The notes under the pieces were generated by a model that did no database searches, had not been told where the DNA came from, and saw nothing but the letters and a program-made list of their open reading frames with translations. Shown here in pieces: positions 52,289 through 60,934 of a DNA stretch of 64,000 bases. The DNA lies in NCBI RefSeq assembly GCF_018502485.1, contig NZ_CP075546.1. One strand, 5' to 3'. The stretch comes from Methanospirillum purgamenti (GTDB lineage: Archaea > Halobacteriota > Methanomicrobia > Methanomicrobiales > Methanospirillaceae). The position numbers were made by a program, and so were the translations under genes. Position 1 is the stretch's first letter. Each line of letters opens with the position of its first letter.

Positions 52289-53553
52289 CCGGATATACGC
52301 TCACCTGCCCGGTATGTAACAAGGAATTTCATGATTCCTACACCCTTACCTGTCCGGGTGGATGTCAGGGACTTATTCGGGCACAATATACTACACGTCA
52401 GATAACACTCCATGATGCGCCGGGTGTTTTCAAATATATGGACTGGCTTCCGGTCATCAGTTCACTCCCGACCCGGGCTGAACCGGTCTGTTTCAAAAGT
52501 GAGGGTCTTGCTCGGGCTTTGGGCCTTTCAGATCTCTGGATTGTCTTCTCCGGGTACTGGCCTGAAGTGGGTGCCTTTGCTGTGAGCGGTTCGTTTAAGG
52601 AGTTTGAAGCCTTCCCGACGATGCAGCGGATATCCGAGCGGACGAAGGGAATCATCCAGGTGTCCTCTGCCGGAAATACTGGTCGGGCATTTGCCGAGGT
52701 TTCAGCTCAGATTGGTCAGCCGGTCATCATCGTCGTTCCTGAATCTGCACGAGACCGGATATTCACGACCCTACCAGCACATGATATCCTGCTGATTACC
52801 ATCTCAGGTGATTATACCGATGCCATCAGTCTGGGAAACCGGATCTGCACACTCCCAGGTGTTTTTCCGGAAGGAGGAGCGAAAAATGTTGCCAGACGTG
52901 ATGGCATGGGCACCGTCATGCTGGCTGGAACCCTTGCGATGGGAACACTTCCTGATTGGTATCTACAGGCTGTCGGGAGCGGAACCGGGGGAATTGCAGC
53001 ATACGAGGCCTCGCTCCGGCTTATTGCAGATGGCCGGTTCGGGACGAAAATGCCCCGCCTCCTTCTCTTCCAGAACGAGCCATTTATCCCGATGGTCAGG
53101 GCCTGGCATGAGGGAAGACGGGAGATCAGAGATGAAGATATGCCTGATGCAGAACATGCAATCTCCCAGGTGTATTCAGATGTCCTGACAAACCGGACTC
53201 CTCCCTATGGAATTGCCGGAGGGGTGTTTGATACGCTCATCGCAACAAACGGACTCATGGCCGGCGTTTCATCTGAAGATGCACAGGAAGGAGGAAACCT
53301 CTTCTCTTCATGTGAAGGAATAGATCCTGATCCTGCAGCTGCGGTTTGTGTAGCAGGTCTTATTGAGGCAGTTCGTTCAGGGGTAATCATGCCAGATGAG
53401 AAGATCCTCATTAATATCACCGGGGGAGGATATGCCAGGGGAGCGAAAGATCTTCCCAGGTTTGTGAAGGAACCAGATATTATCGTATCAAAAGAGACTC
53501 CATTTGAGAAGATATCTGCAGTGGTGCAGGAATGGATGAGATATTATGCATGA
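52285..53553 (+). CDS. Cysteate synthase (phosphoserine to L-cysteate, PLP)
   Basis: 422 residues, threonine-synthase fold. N-terminal zinc-ribbon-like cysteines C8, C11, C23, C27; PLP Lys in GSFKEFEAF (K105); SSAGNTGR (127-134) binding the substrate carboxylate; SGTGG for PLP phosphate; GVFPEGGAKNVARRDG. Matches the Methanosarcina cysteate synthase that replaces the phosphate of O-phosphoserine with sulfite. That is the entry into coenzyme M made from cysteate rather than from phosphosulfolactate. Next gene is sulfopyruvate decarboxylase; an 8-nt overlap couples them. Confidence 0.93.
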   Translation: MTGYTLTCPVCNKEFHDSYTLTCPGGCQGLIRAQYTTRQITLHDAPGVFKYMDWLPVISSLPTRAEPVCFKSEGLARALGLSDLWIVFSGYWPEVGAFAVSGSFKEFEAFPTMQRISERTKGIIQVSSAGNTGRAFAEVSAQIGQPVIIVVPESARDRIFTTLPAHDILLITISGDYTDAISLGNRICTLPGVFPEGGAKNVARRDGMGTVMLAGTLAMGTLPDWYLQAVGSGTGGIAAYEASLRLIADGRFGTKMPRLLLFQNEPFIPMVRAWHEGRREIRDEDMPDAEHAISQVYSDVLTNRTPPYGIAGGVFDTLIATNGLMAGVSSEDAQEGGNLFSSCEGIDPDPAAAVCVAGLIEAVRSGVIMPDEKILINITGGGYARGAKDLPRFVKEPDIIVSKETPFEKISAVVQEWMRYYA

Positions 53554-54667
53554 ACAGACCGTTTCAGGGATATTAAAAAAGGAAGCAATTGAGTATATCA
53601 TCTCGCTTCCCTGTGATCGGACAAAAGATCTCTGTGAGATCCTTGAGAAAGAATTCCGGTATATTACTATCTCACGTGAAGAGGACGGTATTGGGATTCT
53701 GTCCGGCCTGTCCCTGATGGGAAAACGGGGCGTATTGCAGATGCAGAGTTCAGGTCTTGGTAACTCTCTCAATGCCCTGATGACCCTCCCCTACCTGTAT
53801 ATGCTTCCCCTGCCAATCCTTGCAAGCTGGAGAGGATATTACCAGGAGAAAATATCTGCCCAGATCCCATTTAATGAAAAGATCCCGGATCTCCTGAAAT
53901 TATACAATATTCCCTGCACGATTATCCGGGAACCTGCGGATATTGATCTCATCACCTCGGTCATCAGTGATGCCTGGATCGAAAGCAGACCTCATGTTGC
54001 TCTTATCTCACCTCAGGTCTGGGAGGGAGAGGAAGAACTCCTGAAATCTGAACCAACAGTACGGACCAGAACAACGAGTCTTTCCTATCAGGGAGTCATT
54101 CATGAATCAGTCATGCAGCGGGCTGATGCAATCGGGGTTCTTGCGTCGTTGATGACCGATGAACTGGTCGTCTCAAATATCGGTGTTCCATCAAAGGAAC
54201 TCTATCATGCACGGGATAATCCGGCCAATTTCTACATGCTCGGCTCATATACACAGGCAAGTCCCCTTGGATTTGGTATCGCTCTTGGAACTGACCGGAC
54301 GGTGGTCGTCCTTGACGGTGACGGAAGCCTTCTTGGAACAGCTGTTCTTCCGGTTATTGCCGGAGAATCCCCTGATAATCTGATTATTATCGGTCTTGAC
54401 AACGGAGTATTTGGAAGCACCGGAAATCAGTGTTCTCCGGCATGGAAGACTGTTGATCTGGAATTACTGGCACGAGCCAGCGGATTTGTTCGGACATGGA
54501 AAGTTCACACTCCTGAAGAACTCCGGGATGCATATACAAAGGCACGTTCAGGTGGTCCATCATTTATTCATGTAATTATCAGACCTGGAAACCGGAACGT
54601 TCCAAATATTTTACTCTCTCCACTGGAGATTAAAAACAGGTTCTATTCTGAGGTCAGGAAGAACTGA
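53546..54667 (+). CDS. comDE: Sulfopyruvate decarboxylase, fused alpha and beta subunits
   Basis: 373 residues. Residues 1 to about 175 are the ComD-like domain (GILSGLSLMGKRGVLQMQSSGLGNSLNAL), residues about 185-373 the ComE-like TPP domain, with GDG (258-260) and N286 as the Mg-TPP motif. Converts sulfopyruvate to sulfoacetaldehyde. In Methanocaldococcus the two subunits are separate genes; here they are one chain, as in Methanosarcina. Last gene of the operon; the MCP gene converges 11 bp away. Confidence 0.94.
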   Translation: MHEQTVSGILKKEAIEYIISLPCDRTKDLCEILEKEFRYITISREEDGIGILSGLSLMGKRGVLQMQSSGLGNSLNALMTLPYLYMLPLPILASWRGYYQEKISAQIPFNEKIPDLLKLYNIPCTIIREPADIDLITSVISDAWIESRPHVALISPQVWEGEEELLKSEPTVRTRTTSLSYQGVIHESVMQRADAIGVLASLMTDELVVSNIGVPSKELYHARDNPANFYMLGSYTQASPLGFGIALGTDRTVVVLDGDGSLLGTAVLPVIAGESPDNLIIIGLDNGVFGSTGNQCSPAWKTVDLELLARASGFVRTWKVHTPEELRDAYTKARSGGPSFIHVIIRPGNRNVPNILLSPLEIKNRFYSEVRKN

Positions 54668-54678
54668 CCAGAACAGAA

Positions 54679-56955
54679 TCAGACTACGAATTTATTTGTC
54701 TCTTTATTGAGGTTTTCGGCAACTTCATGGACATGGATTATCTGTTCTGAAATCTGGTCAATTGCTGCCGAGGCTTCTTCACTTGCTGCTGCTGCTGCAA
54801 CGGCATCTTTCGCAGTTCCTGAAACAAGGGTATTTACTTCGTTTATAGACGCGGTAATCTCTTCTACTGCAGCAGCCTGTTGTTCTGCAGACTTTGCTAC
54901 ATTATCCATCTGTAAACTGACTGTATTAACCGAATCAATGATCTTATTGAAGACTTCGAGCGTTTCATTCAGAGCTTTTCCACCTTCTCTGACTACCATG
55001 ACACTCTTATCCATAGTTTCAGAGGCCTGCTCTGTCTTCTTTGTTAACCCCTCAATCATCTCAGAAATATTCTCTGCAGACTTCCTGGACTCAAGAGCCA
55101 GTGATTTGACTTCACTTGCAACAACGGCAAATCCTCTTCCTGCCTCTCCTGCCCGTGCTGCTTCAATAGCGGCATTTAATGCAAGAAGGTTCGTTTGTGA
55201 TGCAATATCAGATATCACGAGGGATATCTTGCTTATTTTGCTCATCTCTTCCATGATCTCATGGACCAGACCAGTGACCATGTCCGTTGAGCTCGTGATC
55301 TCTTTCATACCCCGTTCAGCTTCCTGTGCAAGGGCCGATCCTTGTTTCGAGAGATTGTTGGTATCTGAGGAGATCTGATTTACTTCTCCTGTCCGTGCTG
55401 ATACTTCAGATACGTTGACTGCAAGATCTTCCATTGCCCGCAGAATCTGAGAAAGACCATCTCCACCCTGTTCTGCTTTGAGACTTACATTTTGTGCGAT
55501 TTCAGCAAGAAGCGAAGATCCACCAGAAATATCCCTGATACTTGAAGAAGCCTGGGTTGAAACATTATTTAATACTTCGATCTGTTTGGTAATGATTGAA
55601 ATTGCATCAGAGACATGATGGCCCACATCATCAAGGGCTGTTTGAAATGCTTTCCACTCTCCAGAGTATGAAACATCGGTATTCATTCTTCTGGTGAAAT
55701 CATACTGTGCATAATCATTTGAGACATCCATTGCCTCATGAATCGGGATAACAACTGAATCCAGTGTTTTATTGATCCCCTCGATAATCTTCCTGAAATC
55801 TCCTTTATGCTGGGAGGGATCGGCACGAACCTGTAATCTTCCTTCAGATCCTGACGTAACAAGCATATCCACATCAGAGATAACATCCCGGATATTATCC
55901 CGCATCCTGACAAGCGGCCCATGGATCTGATCCCTATCTGATGCCTGGATTATCTCTGCATTCATGTCACCGTCTGCAATCCGAGTCACATAAATAATCA
56001 GGCCATTTAACCAGTCATGAACCGCATTAATTCCATCTCTAATCTTGGCATGATCACCCACACATTCGATCTCGACTCGTTCACTCAGGTCCCCTTTCCG
56101 GATCTTTTGAAGAATCCGGTTTCCTGCCCGGATAGGGGTAAGAATTGCATCAAGCATCTCATTCATACCCTTGATGGTTTCTGCATATTCTCCGGTGAAT
56201 AATTCTGGTCTTCCCCTGTTTGCCAGGTCACCACGTTTTGCCGCCTCCACCATCAGGGAGATCTCCTTGTGTACCTCCTTCGTAACCTCAGCCACTCCGT
56301 TGACAGCCTGCCTAATCTTTTCATGCTCCCCGGAATATACCTGGTCGATACCTGCACTCATATCACCTTTCGCAATCTTCTGGAGCACTCGGTTCATGTC
56401 CCTGAATGGATGAAGAATGCCATTGAGCATCTCATTGATGCCGGTGATGAGTTTAAACATATCTCCTTTGTAATCTTGTGCATTGAGTCGTGCTCTCAGG
56501 TTGCCGCTCTTCATCTCTTCGGCAAGATGGAGAATGTCACGAATAGCATGATGCTCAGGGGTATTATCAATTATTGAAACAATCAGGGATGGGGTTTTAG
56601 AATACTCTGACTGGCGAATGGTTACTTTTCCTGATAATTCAACTTTGTCAAACCTGGTAAATACCCATTCAAACCTGGTGTTTTTTCCTCTTTGAACTGT
56701 CTTCAGGAGTTCTTGAATCATAACTGCTGAAGAAGAACCATCAGGCTGATGGGTGGGAGACAAATCAGATAGGAAAGATCCCATGAGATCATCTGCCTGG
56801 CGCGCCCGAAATGTGCGGATAGCTGCCATATTAGCATATATAATGCGGTTTTCTTTCAGAACCAGAATGGGGTTTGGGATATCATTGAGTATTGTCTGTG
56901 ATTCCCGGTTCTGGTAGCCATCCGGGTTTGTTGTCTGTTGGTATGAATCCGCCAT
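54679..56955 (-). CDS. Soluble methyl-accepting chemotaxis protein with PAS and HAMP-like array
   Basis: 758 residues with no membrane segment. PAS domain at about 20-140 (LVLKENRIIYANMAAIRTF). Residues about 140-470 hold serial HAMP-like units (MNEMLNGILHPFRDMNRVLQKIAKGDMS, MNEMLDAILTPIRAGNRILQKIRKGDLS, AVHDWLNGLIIYVTRIADGDMN). The signalling coiled coil follows, with the hairpin tip SDIASQTNLLALNAAIEAARAGEAGRGFAVVA-like core (about residues 585-620). A cytoplasmic chemoreceptor that would sense an internal redox or energy signal. The nearest neighbour is superoxide dismutase. Confidence 0.92.
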   Translation of the reverse strand: MADSYQQTTNPDGYQNRESQTILNDIPNPILVLKENRIIYANMAAIRTFRARQADDLMGSFLSDLSPTHQPDGSSSAVMIQELLKTVQRGKNTRFEWVFTRFDKVELSGKVTIRQSEYSKTPSLIVSIIDNTPEHHAIRDILHLAEEMKSGNLRARLNAQDYKGDMFKLITGINEMLNGILHPFRDMNRVLQKIAKGDMSAGIDQVYSGEHEKIRQAVNGVAEVTKEVHKEISLMVEAAKRGDLANRGRPELFTGEYAETIKGMNEMLDAILTPIRAGNRILQKIRKGDLSERVEIECVGDHAKIRDGINAVHDWLNGLIIYVTRIADGDMNAEIIQASDRDQIHGPLVRMRDNIRDVISDVDMLVTSGSEGRLQVRADPSQHKGDFRKIIEGINKTLDSVVIPIHEAMDVSNDYAQYDFTRRMNTDVSYSGEWKAFQTALDDVGHHVSDAISIITKQIEVLNNVSTQASSSIRDISGGSSLLAEIAQNVSLKAEQGGDGLSQILRAMEDLAVNVSEVSARTGEVNQISSDTNNLSKQGSALAQEAERGMKEITSSTDMVTGLVHEIMEEMSKISKISLVISDIASQTNLLALNAAIEAARAGEAGRGFAVVASEVKSLALESRKSAENISEMIEGLTKKTEQASETMDKSVMVVREGGKALNETLEVFNKIIDSVNTVSLQMDNVAKSAEQQAAAVEEITASINEVNTLVSGTAKDAVAAAAASEEASAAIDQISEQIIHVHEVAENLNKETNKFVV

Positions 56956-57029
56956 ATTAATCTGGTTTCTCCTTTTTTTGGAGTGGTATGATTGAGTCGG
57001 CGGATAAGAAGAAAAAGGTAATGAAGGGA

Positions 57030-57650
57030 TCAGTTCTTCAAAGCCGCCTGAAGTCGCTGATTTACGATCTCCCAGTTCACTATGTTCCAGAAATTTTCGA
57101 TAAATTTCCCCCGGTCATTCATGTAATCAAGATAATACGCATGCTCCCAGACATCCAGCACCATCAGGATTCGAAATCCGGGAAATACGTTTACATTATG
57201 TTTTTCAACCTGCATGAGCAGAAGTCGTTGTGTCCCAAGGCATACCGAAAGAGTAGCCCAGCCTGATCCCTCTACTGAAGATGCTGCCTGGGTAAATTCT
57301 TTTTTAAACCGGTCAAATGAACCAAAGTCCTTGTTTATCCATTCTGCAAGGATCCCAGATGGTGCTCCTCCACCACCATTTCCTGCCGGGGCAAGGTTTT
57401 CCCAGAAAAGCGTGTGAAGACGGTGTCCGCCGATATGAAATGATAACTCCTTGAGGAGTGCCTTCTGATCAAGGTCAGAACCTTCACTTCGTGCCTTTTC
57501 CAGTTTTTCAAAAATGGTGTTTGCTCCGGTTACGTAGGCCTGGTGGTGTTTCTGGTGATGCAAAGTCAGTTGTTTTTCAGAAATATGTGGAGATAGTGCT
57601 CCGTATGCATATGACAGTGCAGGGAGTGAGTACTTCTTTGAGTCATCCAT
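57030..57650 (-). CDS. sod: Superoxide dismutase (Fe/Mn)
   Basis: 206 residues. Metal ligands by alignment: H31 (TLHHQKHHQAYV), H79 (HRLHTLFW), D166 and H170 (LDVWEHAYYLDY). The NINWE-like INVNWEI end is NIVNWEIVNQR, and GGGGAPSG and SSVEGSGWATL are family hallmarks. Fe or Mn cannot be settled by sequence. An oxygen defence enzyme for a strict anaerobe. Confidence 0.97.
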   Translation of the reverse strand: MDDSKKYSLPALSYAYGALSPHISEKQLTLHHQKHHQAYVTGANTIFEKLEKARSEGSDLDQKALLKELSFHIGGHRLHTLFWENLAPAGNGGGGAPSGILAEWINKDFGSFDRFKKEFTQAASSVEGSGWATLSVCLGTQRLLLMQVEKHNVNVFPGFRILMVLDVWEHAYYLDYMNDRGKFIENFWNIVNWEIVNQRLQAALKN

Positions 57651-57753
57651 AGGTGTTTCTCCTGAATGTGAAATTCTCTACACCACTACTTAAGATGTTC
57701 GGATCTGATCTGAAATCACACATATTTTGTCAGATTTCATGCTAAGGATATAC

Positions 57754-58578
57754 ATGGATATATATGATACCAGGGTGCCTCATCTCACGGTTGCTGATGG
57801 AAGTCAGTTAGCGGAAATTTTCCATCCATTACGTCTCAATAGAGACATATCTGCACGATATAGTATCGCTCATGCACGGGTTGAGCCTGGGGAAAAAACT
57901 CTACCTCATCGGCTTATCCAGTCTTCTGAAGCATATTACATCTTATCCGGGAAGGGAATGATGCATATTGGTGATGAAACAGAGGAGGTTTATGACGGGC
58001 AACTAGTGTATATCCCTCCAGGAAAAACTCAGTGGATTGAGAATACCGGCTCTGAAGATCTCCTCTTTCTTGCAATTTGTGATCCACTCTGGAGAGAAGA
58101 GGATGAGATCATCGGCAGAAAAAACATATCTGAACCTGACTGGAATGATCCCTTTATGCAGGCTGCGATAAGGGAAGCAGAACTGGGCCGAGATGAAGGG
58201 GGTATACCTATCGGTTCTGTGCTGGTAAAAAATGGAGAAATAATTGGTAGAGGACATAACCGGCGGGTTCAGGACCTAGACCCGGTGGTCCATGCAGAGA
58301 TTGATTGCATCAGGAATGCTGGAAGAATTGGATCATTCAAAGATTGTATCCTGTACTCGACTTTGATGCCTTGTTACCTATGTGCCGGAGCAGTTGTGCA
58401 GTTTAACATTCCTCATGTTATTGTCGGCGAATCAAGAACATTCCCCGGAGCACGAGAATTCATGGAGGCTCATGGAGTGAAGGTTTTGGATCTTGATCTT
58501 TTAGAATGTGTTCAGATGATGGAGGCCTTTATTAGAAAAAGTCCGGAACTCTGGAATGAAGATATCGGGGTTTTATAA
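57754..58578 (+). CDS. Cupin domain fused to yeast-type cytosine deaminase
   Basis: 274 residues from ATG 57754, preceded by AAGGA. Residues about 30-111 are a cupin barrel (RLIQSSEAYYILSGKGMMHIG, DGQLVYIPPGKTQWIENTG). Residues about 130-274 are a deaminase: GGIPIGSVLVKNGEIIGRGHNRR, zinc ligand HAE (H180, catalytic E182), PCYLC (C207, C210), and C-terminal KSPELWNEDIG, closely like the WFEDIGE end of yeast Fcy1 cytosine deaminase rather than TadA. Likely deaminates cytosine or a related base; the cupin may bind a ligand or metal. TTG 57727 would add 9 residues. Confidence 0.88.
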   Translation: MDIYDTRVPHLTVADGSQLAEIFHPLRLNRDISARYSIAHARVEPGEKTLPHRLIQSSEAYYILSGKGMMHIGDETEEVYDGQLVYIPPGKTQWIENTGSEDLLFLAICDPLWREEDEIIGRKNISEPDWNDPFMQAAIREAELGRDEGGIPIGSVLVKNGEIIGRGHNRRVQDLDPVVHAEIDCIRNAGRIGSFKDCILYSTLMPCYLCAGAVVQFNIPHVIVGESRTFPGAREFMEAHGVKVLDLDLLECVQMMEAFIRKSPELWNEDIGVL

Positions 58579-58646
58579 CTGGTGAAAAATTCACAAAAAT
58601 CAACTTCGATGTTTTGATATGCATAACTCAGTAAGGTGTACATGTC

Positions 58647-58853
58647 ATGACCGGGAAGATCAAGACATTAATTGATTCCTTAGTAGAAATACGATCACAG
58701 GGGAATCCCTCAATTGCCTCAACAACACGAACAAAACTTTTATTAAAAGGAATAGATAGCAAAAAATTTACCGAACAATCTGATGATGATCCTGCCGTTA
58801 TTAATAGTATTATGCAGATAGCAGATGAAATGGGAATCAAACTGAGGGTATAA
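58647..58853 (+). CDS. Small 68-residue protein paired with FIST sensor
   Basis: 68 residues, no recognisable family; helical, charged (KIKTLIDSLVEIRSQGNPSI, DPAVINSIMQIADEMGIKL). Its stop TAA directly abuts the FIST gene ATG, so the pair are translationally linked. Perhaps a partner or regulator of the FIST protein. Confidence 0.6.
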   Translation: MTGKIKTLIDSLVEIRSQGNPSIASTTRTKLLLKGIDSKKFTEQSDDDPAVINSIMQIADEMGIKLRV

Positions 58854-59957
58854 ATGTCAGTTCATGTTACAAAATCACAAAACCCGGATCCATATGCAGC
58901 AGCTGATGAAATCCGGACATCCTTTGCAGAAACAAAACCGTGTCTGGTACTTTTTTTCGCATCATCCAGTTATGGGCCGGACGGCATAAGTGCAGCGATG
59001 AAGAATGCCTTTCCGGATTCGATGACTATTGGGTGCTCAACAGCAGGTGAGTTAATTTCTGGTCACATGCTCAAAAAGTCAGTTGTCGCAATGGGCTTTG
59101 ATTCAGATACAATAAAAAATGTGTATGCCGATACAATATCGCTTGATTCACAAAAATCTGTGGATACAACTCTTGATAATCTCACCGGCTCAATGGGGAA
59201 AACCCCGATCTCACTTGATCCATCCCGTTATGTTGGTCTCATCCTTTTTGACGGGCTTTCTGGAGCAGAAGAAACGGTAATGGAGAGAATTGGTGACCGT
59301 ACGGATATTCAGGTAATTGGTGGGTCAGCAGGTGATGATCTTGCGTTTTCCGCAACATATGTTTACCTGAATGGCAAGGCCTATAAAAATACTGCAATAT
59401 TCGCCATCCTTGAGCCATCGAAGCGGTTTGATATTCTCAAAACCCAGTCATTTTGTTCTCTCGGGAAAAAACTGACACCCACAAAAGTTGATTCTGCAAG
59501 CAGAAAAGTTCTGGAATTTAATGGAAAACCTGCCGCTCAGGCGTATGCAGATGCAATTGGAGTTTCGTGCAGTGATGTTTCATCCCGATTTATGAAAAAT
59601 CCGGTTGGTCTGATGGCTGAAAACGAACCTTTTGTCAGAAGTCCTCAGCGGGTTGAACAGGATGCTGTCTATTTCTATTGTCAGGTCCGGGAAGGAGTAG
59701 ACCTGGAGGTTCTCTCCTCCACTGACATTGTGTCAGATACAAAAAAGGCAATTGAAGAAGCAAACAAAAATGCTCCGATTGAAGCAATAATTAATTTTAA
59801 CTGTATATTACGAACTCTTCAACTTGAACAGGAAGGGAAAACAGATGAGTATGGGCAAATATTTACTGATATCCCGACAATCGGTTTTTCAACATATGGA
59901 GAAGAGTACATCGGTCATATCAATCAAACCGCAACGATGCTTTTATTTTTAAAATAA
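58854..59957 (+). CDS. FIST-domain (FIST_N/FIST_C) sensory protein
   Basis: 367 residues. FIST_N (about 20-215; LVLFFASSSYGPDGISAAM, TIGCSTAGELISGHMLKKSVVA, QVIGGSAGDDLAFSATYVY) and FIST_C (about 220-345; SSRFMKNPVGLMAENEPFVRSP, PIEAIINFNCILRT, ENPTIGFSTYGEEYIGHINQTATMLL-like end). FIST domains bind small ligands, possibly amino acids, and usually sit in signalling proteins; here no output domain is fused. Coupled to a 68-residue gene upstream. Confidence 0.88.
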   Translation: MSVHVTKSQNPDPYAAADEIRTSFAETKPCLVLFFASSSYGPDGISAAMKNAFPDSMTIGCSTAGELISGHMLKKSVVAMGFDSDTIKNVYADTISLDSQKSVDTTLDNLTGSMGKTPISLDPSRYVGLILFDGLSGAEETVMERIGDRTDIQVIGGSAGDDLAFSATYVYLNGKAYKNTAIFAILEPSKRFDILKTQSFCSLGKKLTPTKVDSASRKVLEFNGKPAAQAYADAIGVSCSDVSSRFMKNPVGLMAENEPFVRSPQRVEQDAVYFYCQVREGVDLEVLSSTDIVSDTKKAIEEANKNAPIEAIINFNCILRTLQLEQEGKTDEYGQIFTDIPTIGFSTYGEEYIGHINQTATMLLFLK

Positions 59958-59976
59958 AAAAATTATTTTTTAGCCG
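59955..59976. terminator. Shared convergent terminator
   Basis: TAAAAAAATTATTTTTTAG: A- and T-runs around TTA between the FIST gene stop (59955-59957) and the stop of the opposite-strand exported protein. Works in either direction. Confidence 0.45.
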
Positions 59977-60388
59977 AGACGACATCACTTTCAGATGCAG
60001 CATAAGGATAGAGTCCTTTAAACCTGACTTTCAAGTCTTCTGGAGGTGATGCAGATGGACGGAAAAATGAAAACGATCCGTCTCGTTCCGTTCGTGTTAC
60101 CTTCAGGTACTGGAATTTTCCGGGAGTGGCTCCTGCAGCGGTTGATTCCAGAACTATCCATTTGTTTCCAAGCGGCTCTCCTGTAGTGGAAATCAGGGTT
60201 CCTGTTATGTAAAATTCCTGTCCTGCCTGAGGTGTTGCAGGATCGAGTGCAATTGATATTTTGGTAGGTATACGGTCCTGCTCTTCTGCACAGACACCGG
60301 TCCCAGCAAGGATACCAAAAGCACACACCATCAGGAGGAGGAGTACAGAACTTCTCATCAATGACGAGTGGTGTGAGTACATGTTCAT
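59963..60388 (-). CDS. Small exported protein with Ig-like domain
   Basis: 141 residues. Signal segment SVLLLLMVCAFGILAGTGVCAEE, then an Ig-like/carboxypeptidase-regulatory-type domain (QAGQEFYITGTLISTTGEPLGN ... RTERDGSFSFFRPSA ... LKVRFKGLYPYAASESDVV), similar to the C-terminal domain of the exported protein at 24910-25890. ATG at 60358 may be the true start. Surface or secreted; function unknown. Confidence 0.6.
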   Translation of the reverse strand: MNMYSHHSSLMRSSVLLLLMVCAFGILAGTGVCAEEQDRIPTKISIALDPATPQAGQEFYITGTLISTTGEPLGNKWIVLESTAAGATPGKFQYLKVTRTERDGSFSFFRPSASPPEDLKVRFKGLYPYAASESDVVSAKK

Positions 60389-60934
60389 TCCTATCTATTT
60401 CAGAGTTCATCAGGTTGCCTGTCATCGGGGTACCCATCCGATTGTACCTCAACTTTTTGAACGATTCTCTAACTAATAGCATAGTTGGATTCAACTGTCA
60501 AATCCAGTTCCCCTATGAAATTCTGGGAAAAAAGATCACGATAGTGGATGGTCTTATTTAGTATCTGAAATCAGAGTGGTAAATAAAGGTTGCAGAGATT
60601 TCTTGTACAACGAAACAATTGGACTTAAAAGTTAAAATATAACTCTCTAAATAAATAAATCATTTGTTTGATGCAGATATGGTTAACTTTCGGACTATTT
60701 CCGATTGGTGAGGGCTATTAAGCATTTTATGGATAAATGGCCTCCCTATTGAGGTATAATGATTATTATGGTTTTTATTCGTACTATTTTATTTTCAGAG
60801 TAAAGAGGTGGATTTTTACTCCAGATTTAACAAGATATTATTTACCCAACTAAAACCCTATTATTAAAGACAATTCTATTGCCCTAATTAGTATTCACAC
60901 ATTTCTGTTCATTCCAAATAATGGTGGTTTTTCT
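60389..60934. other. AT-rich noncoding interval
   Basis: 546 bp with no gene I can support; low GC compared with flanks. Contains a hairpin at 60798-60821 (GAGTAAA ... TTTACTC). No mobile-element ends recognised. Confidence 0.55.
60798..60821 (+). other. 7-bp hairpin in the AT-rich interval
   Basis: GAGTAAA at 60798-60804 and TTTACTC at 60815-60821, with a 10-nt loop. May mark a terminator or processed RNA end; role unknown. Confidence 0.3.

Noticed and set aside
55060..55080. AATATTCTCTGCAG, partly matching box 2 of the candidate phosphate element
   Set aside because: Only nine consecutive matching bases, inside the chemoreceptor coding region and without box 1; expected by chance.
54707..55378. 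223-codon plus-strand frame inside the chemoreceptor
   Set aside because: Antisense of the MCP coiled coil; low-complexity Ser/Ala sequence without domain.
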